This document shows positions 1 through 11,400 of a DNA stretch of 64,000 bases, piece by piece (within the stretch, counting starts at the first letter, position 1; every line of letters starts with the position of its first letter). Made by a program: the position numbers and the translations under genes. Source of the DNA: Echinarachnius parma (taxonomy: Eukaryota > Echinodermata > Echinoidea > Clypeasteroida > Echinarachniidae); contig JBAMJV010010929.1 of NCBI GenBank assembly GCA_037951105.1, positions 18,503-82,502 of the forward strand, written 5' to 3'. The notes under the pieces are model-generated. The model ran no database searches. It was not told the origin of the DNA and saw only the letters and a list, made by a program, of their open reading frames with translations.

Positions 1-526
1 TATACAAACATTTTCTCATGCTAAATGTTACGGAACTGTTTTCACCGCATGAAAGACTTTCTCATCATATTTTCTGCGGCGATTTCCCATTGATATGCGA
101 TCCCGCGCCAAGAACTGATGAGTGTGATGGTAATTATGAAATGTGATGATCAAGATGAGGATGACTGTGATTATGACATAAAGGATGATGGTGCATGATC
201 GGTGATCACTATATTATTGTAAGGCGCCTAGAGAAGATTATCAATCATATTAGGGCATATTAGGCGCTATATAAGTCGAATATATTATAAATTCCTATTA
301 CTGAAGAAAATTATCAGTGACGGTATACGAGGCCCGGTGTTTCTCCTTGGCGAATTATGAAAATATAAACCCGACTGATGGTCGTCAGACGGACCGACAC
401 GGGACATTAAGATGGAGAGAGGCAAAGCCAAGGAAATAATGTCGAACTGAGGCAGAGGCAATACCGCGATTACAGTACAAAATGTAAGTAGTGAAATTAG
501 CTTGAATTTATGGGTGTTACGGGTTG
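1..526. other. Intergenic, no gene recognised
   Basis: No open frame or repeat that I can name. The stretch is AT-rich with short GAT/ATG-rich microsatellite-like runs around 110-200. If the YARS2 gene extends leftward, this is part of a large intron of it, because the exon at 5456 starts in the middle of the protein. Confidence 0.4.
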
Positions 527-1012
527 CAGAGCTGCCAACTAGTATGGATTTTCCGTAATTGGTACGGAAATTGACAACGATTACGGGAGTACGGAATGCC
601 GCTTAAATATTACGGGGGGGGGGGGGGGGGAAAAAAAAAAAAAAAAATTTCCTCCCTTCTTTTCCCCCGGATATATCCGATATCTGTCCGACCCCGACGT
701 GATTGGCTCTACCAGTCTAATCTCCCTATCATCAATTCTCTTAGTACCATTTGTTTATTTGTGATACATGTAAAATACCTTCACTTTAGCAATAGATTAG
801 CAGGGTTCAACGTGACATTTTTTTTCTTCTTTTTTTTCGGTTACCCGTTCTGCTAAACGTTTTTGCCGATGACGGTCGGTTAACCGTCGTGTAACCGTTT
901 GACTAAACTTATAGTTCATAGAGCCGCGTAGGAAATTACTTATTTCTTCCCCAAATTACTGATTTTGAGCCTTGAGAGTACTGATTTCATGTTCTAGAGG
1001 TTGGCAGCTCTG
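527..1012. mobile_element. Non-autonomous DNA transposon, 6-bp TSD (copy 1)
   Basis: The element starts CAGAGCTGCCAACTAGT and ends with the inverted partner GTTGGCAGCTCTG, a perfect 13-bp terminal inverted repeat. It is flanked by the direct repeat gggttg (521-526 and 1013-1018), a 6-bp target-site duplication. A second copy at 25367-25849, in the same orientation, is flanked by a different 6-bp duplication (atacag), which confirms the boundaries. The inside holds a G-run followed by an A-run (about 613-648), a T-rich run, and a stretch of cggttaacc motifs. There is no transposase. A CAG-starting TIR with a 6-bp TSD fits the hAT lineages reported to use 5-6 bp duplications, or the Dada superfamily. 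I cannot decide between them without a transposase. Confidence 0.85.
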
Positions 1013-2660
1013 GGGTTGGTCCTCGATACAATTCGAGTTTGACCCCCAATTTATATTTATTTTAAAAAAATGAATGGTGAATTTGAAAAGAAAATAATTA
1101 CGTGTCCCCATTGAATAATGTGCGTGCGTCCATCCCCACCCCCCCCCCCACCCCCCACCCCATAACCAGACCAAGAGTATACGCTGTCAGAAGCAGTATA
1201 GTATTCTAAATCCCTATTCAACCCAGCCCGTACGCAAAGTATAGTTTCTCATGAATTTTTAAATACAAATATCAGAACTATCGTAACCTCGCCGTCAAGT
1301 CCATGATCAATATTAAATTATTTTCCAATAAACTACTTTCAAATCTCCAGAAAGACAGCCAAAGATAAATTTTGCGTCATTTTATTAAACAGTGAGATAC
1401 ACGTTCAAATTGTGACTGTAAGGCACATTGGCATTCGTGTGTGCAGCTGCATGCTGCAAACAGTCCATGATTTGAACGTTGAAACGAGTTAAAATACTAT
1501 TTGTGTTTTCTTTCGAAGCATGCAAGTAGTCTATTCGAGTTAAAGGTAATTTAATATCAAACATGAACTTACCAACAATGATTCGGCGATCAAAATATCT
1601 TACAAGTTTTACGTGACATTATTTACGGTGAGAGTACAATAATCAGACTCGATCTCTGTGTGTACGGCCAGCTGTACGATACCTTGTACATGTATACATG
1701 CAACATGTACGTTCCCGCCCTATTTAGCAATTCAACTTCAACTTGCCTTACGATGTTATTGTTGTTATTTAGCTTTCAAAATCCACCACGTAGCGCGCGT
1801 GTGTTGTGTGATCACATCGCGGCATAGATTCAAATATTGCTTTCCCATAGTTCATAGATGATGATGTTTGAAATAATATGTATAATAGACTTGTCTATCT
1901 GGGGCTTGTAATTTGTCTGATAATTTATAATAATATTTACATAAAGCAGATTTATAGCAGATTACCTACCTGACAGACTTACCTTAGACTGTTTGGTACG
2001 TGAGCGCCGTGGAGTTTTAATTATGCCGACATTCCCAAATCACGATCGATGTAGTCATACTTGCACCATCACTTTCGTCTCGTCGTGGTTTTATAGTCGT
2101 ATCACTCGTTTTCAATAGTTTCAATACAATTATATCAAGTTCACATACTCATTCATCACCAAGTCATACCAAGTAATCGTTTATTTTTCATTATTTATTA
2201 TCAGTTGATTTTTTGTACATCCTCACATACTAAAGAAAAATCATCACCAAGTTATTATTTTAAATATGACTATCAAATTATCGGTAAAACTGGGGTAAAA
2301 CTATCATAAAATAGCCGAGCCATCATTTGAAATACTTTAGTACTAAAGTACATGTACAAGTACATGTACATGTACAAGGTATCGAAATACTAGAGTAAAA
2401 TGGTAAGTATTAATGATTAAACATCACAATCAAAATCATCGCTAGTCGGCAGTCGCACATGAAACTAAATCATACTCATACCAGGACCGTCAACAAATTA
2501 ATTATTAAAAGAAGAGGACTAAAACAACAGGGATAGACAAATTATGGTAAAGCATAAACTGCATTTTTTCGTCAAGCCCGAATGTCTGTAGAAGCTGAAC
2601 GGTTTCCGATGATTTGAAGGAGCCTTGCAACAAAATGGATGTGGTAGCCTACTCTTACTG
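1013..2660. other. Non-coding stretch, no gene recognised
   Basis: AT-rich DNA with a poly-C tract near 1139-1158 and a palindromic acatgta/tacatgt microsatellite near 2349-2380. Open frames here are short and look like chance. Confidence 0.4.
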
Positions 2661-2668
2661 CCTCGGAC

Positions 2669-3986
2669 TAAGGCTGAGTCGGTTCGGTCGATCACACCGG
2701 TTACCGACCGTTTCAATCGGGACCCGGTTCGGTATATCGGGAAACAGTGCCCCGAAAAAAAATAAAAAAAATAAAATGTTAAAAAAGAAATTAAGATTAT
2801 CACAATAATGTAGCGGAATTCAAATAAAAACGGGGCAATTGATATCATTTACTTTAAAGAGTGGTTATTTTCGAGAAATTCTTGGTTCATTACTTCGTTT
2901 GACAGTCAGAAATTGAACAGGAAGCGCAAAATTGCTAGTCATTTGAACGATATTGTCGGCGGATGTGCACACAATGTTAGTCCGATACTCCAGGGGAGTT
3001 GTCTGATGGATCTTTGTATGATCCAGCTGATGAGCCAGTGCATTCAAAAAGTGGCTCAAAATACGTTTTTTGGTCATTTGCACCATTTAAAAATGTTTTG
3101 ATATTCTACTTACATGATTTCATGGCGTTTGACAGCCGAACAGAAACAAAAATGAGCCCCAAAACAATGAAAACAACTACTCAAAACATCGATAAAAAAC
3201 GACTACATCGCTCCCATTCGCTCGTATACCCTGTGTGCAAGTTACGGGTCTCTTTTTCTTCCGCGAGATTCATACGCTGGGCCGGTGGAACTATGTTCCA
3301 GTCCGCCCTCTATCGGCAAGATCCATCCGCCAGGAATTGGGGAAGTCCCCGGCGGATGGATATCTTGCGCAAGAAAAGAGACCCCGTAACTTGCACACAG
3401 GGTATACGAGCGAATTGGAGCGATGTAGTCGTTTTTTATCGATGTTTTGAGTAGTTGTTTTCATTGTTTCGGGGCTCTTTTTTTTTCTGTTCGGCTGTCA
3501 AACGCCATTCGAAATCATGTAAGTAGAATATCAAAATGGTGTTGATTGCGAAAAGGCTAATTTATAGCCACTTTTTAAGGGCATGCAGTGGCTCACAGTC
3601 ACAAGCGATCGTACATGTGATGTTTCCCCAGACTAGCGGGCTAAGTTTCTGTGAACCGTGTTGCGATGGGCAATGGTGAACAAACGATGAATTTACTTCG
3701 AAAAAAAAAAAACTTTTCATGCGAAACTGAGTTAATTCTGGATACTGTAACTATTTTCCCGTAAAGATTGATATGTAAATCCATTAAAGCCTCAGTATTT
3801 ATTATGTTATTTGCATATAAAAAGAGCAATATAAGCCCCAAACAGTGCATTTTGCCGATGCGTGCACGATTGCGTGATTTTACCGGTCCGAGTTTCAACG
3901 GTAAAAATTTATCGGAATACCGGTTCCCGACCGGTAAAAGTTTATCGGGACCCGGTTCCGACAATTACCGACATGACTCAGCCTTA
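2669..3986. mobile_element. hAT-like non-autonomous element, 8-bp TSD
   Basis: The left end reads TAAGGCTGAGTCGGTTCGG. The right end is its inverted counterpart (tgactcagcctta, ending at 3986). Perfect 8-bp direct repeats cctcggac flank it at 2661-2668 and 3987-3994. Subterminal DNA on both sides is rich in accggt/cggttcgg words (2690-2740 and 3880-3960). An 8-bp TSD and a TAAGGCTG-type terminus are typical of hAT elements. The 1,318-bp element has no transposase frame and encloses a large foldback (see next entry). It lies upstream of the first visible YARS2 exon. Confidence 0.82.
3028..3600. repeat. Long inverted repeat (foldback) inside the hAT-like element
   Basis: The left arm runs from about 3028 to 3268 and the right arm from about 3360 to 3600. 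Matching blocks include gacagccgaacag / ctgttcggctgtc, the stretch around acgactacatcgctcc / ggagcgatgtagtcgt, and gtgtgcaagttacgg / ccgtaacttgcacac. The loop holds a second, smaller hairpin (aagatccatccgcc ... ggcggatggat). Arms of more than 200 nt would form a very stable RNA hairpin if transcribed. No protein is evident. Confidence 0.8.
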
Positions 3987-3994
3987 CCTCGGAC

Positions 3995-4671
3995 CATCTG
4001 TCATCTTCCTAAAAAGGAAAGAAAAAAAAAACATGTTATGATTATGTTGATAGTTATATTTTGAGGCCATTATGACAATGACATCAACGCACAACTGGCC
4101 CGAGTAAAGTTGATGAAACTTTATGTACTAGCTTCCCCCGAATTATACAGCTTGCTGGCGACTATATCGAAAAATCTAATGTTTTCACGTCCTTTTCTAC
4201 ATTGTATTTCACTGTCGGCCGACAGTAAAATACTGCATTTTAATGTAAAAGAGGACACAAAAACGCTGGAATTGTCGGGAGTCTAGCTGGCGATCTAAAC
4301 CGCCCGTTTCAAACTGAAACGTTGCATGCACGCTCGCGGCGTCGGCTCCGACGACTGGGTCTTTTTTCTATCTGCATGCACGTGGGAATTGATCGAGTTA
4401 CTTGCTGTTCGAGTACCCAAATGAGGTCAAAATTCGCTCCAAAAGATGGTCTAGTTTTGAGTTTTCGCGCTACGCGCGGGAGGGGGGCACATCCCCCCTC
4501 CCGGCCCTCCCCCCTGCGCACGCTTCGCGTGCGCGATGATCGGCGCTATCGCGCCGATAAGAGCTCCGCCAAGCGCAATTTTTCCGATCTATACATTTTT
4601 GATTTTGCGCCAAGCGTACATTTTTTTCTGGCAAGAAGGCTGCGTATGAGACAATTTGTCGATTGCATGAG
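3995..4671. other. Non-coding stretch with GC-rich palindromic patch
   Basis: About 4430-4565 is GC-rich and full of small palindromes (for example cgcacgcttcgcgtgcgcg and atcggcgctatcgcgccgat) with a gggaggggg / ccccccctccc pair between them. The flanks are AT-rich. No coding signal beyond chance frames. Confidence 0.4.
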
Positions 4672-5285
4672 CTACCTTCTCAATAAAGGACAATAATGCG
4701 TGTACAGTATTGTGTTTTTCCCTAAAACCAAATTGGAGACTAGAAAAAATATTGTTATTTTTTAAAAAGGATACTGTATGAGAATATATTATCTTTTCTA
4801 AAATTTTTGAAAAAGAGGATAATAAGGAATTCGGTCGATAATTATTTACATCTAATTTATCGCCCTTTTTAAACCAAGGAATTACTTTGGCAATTTTCAT
4901 AGAGTTTGGTACCTGGCCATATAATAAAGACAAGTTAAAAATATGAACGAGAGGATCCACAACAGAAGGTATAATGCCCTTTAAAATAAAATTATTAATT
5001 TCATCATGGCCAGAACTTTTCTTAGAATCAAATTTCGAAACAATATCTAAAATTTCATATCTGTGAATAGGAACAAAAAATATAGAGTTTGAATTGGGCT
5101 GGCCCAAAAAATCAGCAAAATGCTTAATTGATGCCGGAATATTAACAGCAAGATTTTCGCCAATCGAAGAAAAGTAATTATTTTAAATATTTACTATATC
5201 CCTAGGATCCTCAACAATCTCATCATTAAACTTAATTTTTGTTATGTCAGATTTATTATTAGTAACATTCGGGCCACTAGAATGT
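4672..5285 (-). pseudogene. Non-LTR retrotransposon reverse transcriptase fragment
   Basis: The minus-strand frame carries the N-terminal part of a LINE reverse transcriptase: the linker before RT (KFDSKKSSGHDEINNFILKG), then VIPWFKKGDKLDVNNYRP, SFSKILEKIIY, and the QFGFREKHNTVHALL block. The FxDD active-site region is missing because homology stops near 4690. Upstream residues continue in frame past 5107 to about 5285 but with stop codons, one in the NIFNNYFSSIGENLA-like block. The clade looks Jockey/CR1-like. It lies just upstream of the YARS2 exon at 5456, in the opposite orientation, so it is probably intronic debris. Confidence 0.8.
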
Positions 5286-5455
5286 GAAAATCACGTTTTT
5301 ACTTGCCAGACTGGGCCACAAGTATATTATTATGGATAATCTTTGAACTAAATGCCATTAGTACATCATTGTGTGACTGTGACTTTATCATAACCTTTTT
5401 ATTAAAGAAGAGTGTTAATTTACCTTATTTATATTTTTGTTGTTTCTTTGTGCAG

Positions 5456-8400
5456 CTTGGTGGTACAGACCAGCTAGGTAACATCATGTCTGGCTATGAT
5501 CTCATCAAGAAAGTCACCGGGAAGGAAGTCTATGGTATGTCTTTTTAAGAAAATATTTGAATATGCCACAAAAAGTTGCAATCAATTGTAAGGTTCCAAT
5601 TAATTGCAAGTCGGATCATGTGACTAAATTCAGAAATCTGATTGGTTCAAATTTGATACTAGAGTCTTAAAATTTGTTTTGCTTGTTAATTATCATGAGT
5701 TGATAGTTAACTTCAGTTCTGTATCTTCTGCCTTTCATCACTTCTAAGTTTGACAATTCCACTTACCACCAGCTCCTGGGGAGATAAATCAGGCAAAGCG
5801 ATAGGCAATTACATCTGGATTATTAAGAGGGATTTGATAACGGAGTTTGATCTGTATTGTTGAAAGATACTTTGATCTTCAGTCTTAAATTTAACATTAC
5901 AAGAAGCCTGTAAGATAACTACTCTTGTTCTTCTATATCCCATCTTTACTTTAGGTTTGACCATTCCACTCATCACAAGCTCTACAGGAGACAAGTTGGG
6001 CAAATCAGCTGGCAACGCCATCTGGATCAACAGGGACAAGACATCAGAGTTTGATTTATATCAGGTGAGATCGTTGGAGCTAGTATGGTCACAGGGGATT
6101 TGGGAGGGTGCATCATAATAATAATAAGGTTTTGAACTGTACCCAATCATATCATAATTAGTAAACGTGATGTTCATAGAAACAAAAACTAAATCTGTTC
6201 AACTTGACTCATTACTTTTGGAGTAGAACAGTTTCATAACCCATCCAGGTAAATTGGCTTGGGTAGAGAAGATTACTGGTGAAAGCTGTATGAGCTGAGT
6301 AATCTTCTAATGTTCGAGATTGTTCTGGCGGACTATAAGATCTTGAAGAGAAGCCACAACTTATCTCTGGTTACATTATCATAAACATGATATTGCTTAT
6401 ATGAATGTATCCAACACATATACAGAGTAAATATATTATCCATTGCGGATATAGTATCGGAAATAATATCGCTAGTGATATTCGTTTGTCTCGCAATGTA
6501 TGGTCAAACTAGGAATCTAAAAGATCATGACGTTTCGTGTGCCGCTGCAACACTTTGTCAAATGATATTATCTAATGTAGACAATCGGTATTTATGCTCT
6601 ACCGTGGCTCCCAACGCAGAATCTCACATAAGCGAGCACATACCCGATAGGTCAAAAACGGGCCGCGTCAATTGGCCGGTGCACACGGGCAATCAACGGA
6701 ACACTGGTTCGGTCCGCCTACCGAACCAGCGTACAATACGTTGCCATGACACTCTCCTACAATCCGGCCCCCCACCGGTTGATTCGAAACCCACGGACGA
6801 GCCAAGCCACCTTCTTGCTACAACGCTCATATCTACGTATCAATTTCAGGGCTGGGCGCCCGTATGTTCAATCAATAATAGTAAATATATTATCCATTGC
6901 GGATATAGTATCGGAAATAATATCGCTAGTGATATTCGTTTGTCTCGCAATGTATGGTCAAACTAGGAATCTAAAAGATCATGACGTTTCGTGTGCCGCT
7001 GCAACACTTTGTCAAATGATATTATCTAATGTAGACAATCGGTATTTATGCTCTACCGTGGCTCCCAACGCAGAATCTCACATAAGCGAGCACATACCCG
7101 ATAGGTCAAAAACGGGCCGGCTTGGCTCGTCCGTGGGTTTCGAATCAACCGGTGGGGGCCGGATTGTAGGGGAGTGTCCTGGCGACGTATTGTACGCTGG
7201 TTCGGTAGGCGGACCGAACCAGTGTTCCGTCGATTGGTTGATTGCCCGTGTGCACCGGCCAATTGACGCGGCCCGTTTTTGACCTATCGGGTATGTGCTC
7301 GCTTATGTGAGATTCTGCGTTGGGAGCCACGGTAGAGCATAAATACCGATTGTCTACATTAGATAATATCATTTGACAAAGTGTTGCAGCGGCACACGAA
7401 ACGTCATGATCTTTTAGATTCCTAGTTTGACCATACATTGCGAGACAAACGAATATCACTAGCGATATTATTTCCGATACATATACAGAGTGTTTACAAA
7501 AAAGCGGAACCCAACTTCCACCAGCAATATCTTATGTAGTGAACATAGTTATGTTTATTGCCATCGCAAAGATAATTTATTACTCTTTCATTTGATACCA
7601 TATTTGTAATAATTGAGCTTGTAGTTATCGAATTGCAAGCATTTTAAACGAGCAATGTTAAAATTGCTTTGCGCACAAGATTTAGATCTATTCATCAACA
7701 CGGTATGATGGTCATTCATTGAAACCTCTCCTTGTGTTCGTTTGTCTTGTAATCCTTTTGTTCCGTAAATAAATGAACATGGAGATACTTTTTAAATCAG
7801 TTCCTTGCCTGACCATGCAACTAACCACTGAACACGAGCACAAACCTATGCGGACAGACATGGGGGTCATGTGGAAGGACATTGGGGATGATTATGGACC
7901 ATGAACTCTTCTCAAAGTTGATTAAAATGTAAAACTATGAATCAAGAAACATCATGAAATGTTACTTGACTTTGGCTACTGTTTCATTCTTTACATTGCA
8001 TTTAACGATTACTTTCTACTCTTGTGCGCAAAGTACTTTTTACATAACCCTTTTTAAATAGGTTTTATTCAATCATGCATGACGTTATCACAACATATTT
8101 GGTATCAAACGAAAGAGTATGAATTAACCTTTGATATGACATATTGCAATAAATATAATTATGTTTATTAAATAAAATATTGCGGGTGGAAGTTGGGTTC
8201 CGCTTTTATATAAACACCCTGTATAACAAAGTTGAATTCCCATGTTTACTCTTTTTTGCTTCTTTTATGCAGTTATAAATTCTCATCGTTTAATTTTTAC
8301 TTTGTCTGTTTCTGCTATGCAGTATTTCATCAGGTTACCAGACAGCGATGTCGAGCGCTACCTCAAGCTGTTCACATTCTTGCCTCTTCAGGAGATCAAC

Positions 8401-11400
8401 GCCACATTGAGAGAACACAAGGTATTAAACCATTCATTTTGTTATTTACTTTACTTGGGTACTTGGTAGTTTATTCCTCCAAAACACTCCATAGGAGTTT
8501 TAACTGGAGGTGGGTCCAAGAGAGTGGTTAGCCCCTAAGGACAGAAGGGTCCTTAGCAAGCGCATTCTGGAATGTATGAAGTGAGGGCTGGTTTACTGTA
8601 GATGAAGTAGCTTATTCCATTCAGTGGTTGTACGGACGAAAAATGAATTTGCGAACGCCTCAGAGTTTGTGTGTTGCTGTTGATACTGTAGAGAATGGCC
8701 CCTTCGGTTTCTGTCTATTTTGGGTTGAATGATGTCCTCATGTTTGATGTCCAGGTTTCCGTTCAGCATCTTTTGAAAGCAGGTTAGGCGATGACATTTC
8801 CTTCTGTCTTGAAGCGCAGTCCACTTAAGCTCTTTAAGAATGGCAGTGATGCTTGTATTTTCCCCGTATGTGTTGGACACAAATCTTGCTGCCCTATTTT
8901 AGTGAATTACTATTCTCTATTAATTATACTCCTTCATCCAATTTAACTTCATCTGTGCCAAGCCATTTCATCACAACTTAAAATGCTTTCAAAATGTTTA
9001 TGAATCAATTTTTTGCTTTAAAGGGGACCACCAGGCAAATGACAACACATTATTATATGTTTTGGTACCGTTTTGTGATATCAAAAAGATACCCAACATT
9101 TTGCAAAGGGTTGTGTAATTCATAAACAAAGCAATTAATTTCCACCACTTACGGAACCACGGCTATCTCGTGGTTCCACACGGGCCAGGCATTTGCGAGT
9201 GCGCCAATGCAATTCACGCGTACGTCAATAGAATCCCGGATGATTCGTTCACTCTGCATAGAGCGCCGCTGGCTCTGCTCGCATAATAGTCTGCGCATTC
9301 AGACCGCATGACCGCATGGCTGAGAATGGTGATGCGTTTTCCAATTATATATTTTTCTGAATACATATTTTTGTGAACTTATTGAAGGAATGGAATACTA
9401 AAGATGTTACCTTTCTATAAAAAGATTATTATTTTGGGGTGGTGGTACCCTTTAATGCCGAGTGTCTGGAGTGTTTTCTTTGTAATAAGATTCCTATAGA
9501 TTTGTGTTGCTTGTGAAGTCTGATCAGATATTTTGATCTTGCTTATCTTTTACAGGCAAAGCCGGAGAGAAGGAAAGCCCAGAGGCTACTGGCAGAGCAG
9601 ACTCTTCTATTAGTCCATGGGGGTAAGTGTTAAACTCTGTTGTTTCTTACGTCACAACCACCAAAGTATTCTGAACAGTACATTGTAGTTTGTGATGTAG
9701 TAGAAGGATTGGCAAATAAGATTGAGGGGGGGGGGGGGGGTCACAAAGATACTAAGTTGAACTTAAAATGATGGTAGGCCATTTGTAGGCTTGGAATAAA
9801 ACATTCAAAAGCAACAAAAACAATTATTTGAGACTTCTAACACAAATTTATTCCAATAACATAAAGGCTCCTTGATAATAACAACTCTTACTGTTTTTTA
9901 AAATCAAAATGTATGCCTTTTTATAAAAAAACTGTTTCAACAATTTTACAAAGAAACTAACGGGTTTCCATAATAGTTAGGTCCAACTTCAGAGTAAAGT
10001 TCAACTTAACAATCTTTGTGAAACACCCCCTCCCCCTGATAGGGACCGGGATATGAATGGTATTGCAATGGCACTGCAATGGCCCTCAGACTATAGACCA
10101 CCTGCTTAGTTTTGGTCTGGTATATGGCAGGGCTCGACACAAGCACTTGCCCTATTGCCTGGGGCAAGTACTAATTGAAGTAAAATTCCATTAATGGTGT
10201 AATCTGGTTGCCCAATCAGGCAAGTAACATTTCTGTTCTACTGTGAGAGAAAAATGGTTTTCATTATGTGCAAATTTCTGAGACATTTGCCAAGCCGAAT
10301 TAATTTGTCTTGTTTGTTCACATTGTTTTTATGGGCAAGCAAAATTTGAACATCCTGATTTTGCTTGCCCGAATGGGCAAGTAGAAAGAAAAGTTAGTGT
10401 GGAGGCTTGTATATGGCATGTGTACAATCAAAGATCTGGCAGAGGCCAATAAATTAGTGCTCAAATTTGCCTGCCATTGCCAGGATTTTGCGTGATGATA
10501 TGAAATGATGGCCTAGTTATTCTCATCAAAATGCCTCTTATGAATTGCATTTCTCAAATTTGCCTTATCAGGTGTATTATCAGTTTGTTTAATCTTTCTC
10601 TGCTTCCACAAAGTTACTTGGCAGTACAGATTCTTCTACTGTTCTAGAATAATACAAAAACAAACAATTTTCTTTCATTTACAGAAGAGGGGCTAAGGAA
10701 AGCCCAGTTGTTGACAGAGGCCCTCTACAGTTCAGACCCTAGTGCATTGGAGCAGCTCAGTGTCGAGGAAGTTAGTCAGCTGTTTGCAGGAGGAGGGTTG
10801 GTTGAGATGATGCTAGAACCGGGTCTCACTGTCTACCAGGTTGGGGTGGCTGCAGGGGCTATACCAGAAGGTAATTAAATGTACATTTGATAAACTGGCT
10901 CATTATCAGTTATTTATTGTTGTATTCAAATATAGTAATACACCTATTGTCATGTGACTGACCACTCTATATCAGGTGATGGCATTCTTATAATGTGATA
11001 ATTACTCAACATGTTAAAGATGATGCTTGAACCAAGTCTCACTGTCTTCCAATTTGCAGTGGCTGCAGGGGCTATACCAGAAGGTACCGTAGAACACCAT
11101 CGTCAAGCACCCCCCAAGCACCTATAGGCATATTGCTTTTAAAGACGTTTCCATGAGATTCACCTCCATTATTATCCTCATGAATATTCCTCACCATTAT
11201 TTGCATTCTTGATTAAAGTTTACCGTTTGGAAAGAGAGCGGGCGCTCTTTAAAAGCAAGATGCATATAGGTGCTTGGGGGTGCTTGATGGACTTGTAGCC
11301 CAGTAGCTTTGTACAGTGTGCATAAAATAAGACGTCTCTCTATTCTGTGAGTGCATGAAAATGCCTCTTAATAAAGACAATGAAATTTGCTAGAACAGCT

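Noticed and set aside
112-150. Second CTGATGAG motif followed by GAAAT
   Set aside because: No stem can form between the two core motifs, so it is not a hammerhead.
596-856. Gly/Lys-rich frame within the first MITE
   Set aside because: Comes from the G-run and A-run inside the non-autonomous element; the second copy of the element does not keep it.
3020-3065. Possible hammerhead ribozyme (CTGATGAGCC followed by tggctcaaaa)
   Set aside because: The stem after CTGATGA pairs, but the invariant GAAA and a matching stem III/cleavage site are absent; the pairing belongs to the large foldback's arm.
1-5455. Upstream exons of YARS2 (HIGH-signature half)
   Set aside because: No frame here resembles the catalytic N-terminal half. 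The exon at 5456 starts mid-protein, so the missing exons must lie outside the window.
6475-7459. Repeated protein-like frame (about 104-178 codons, three occurrences)
   Set aside because: These are translations of the A/B inverted-repeat blocks. Two occurrences are direct and one inverted copies of the same DNA, with no domain and no splice logic.
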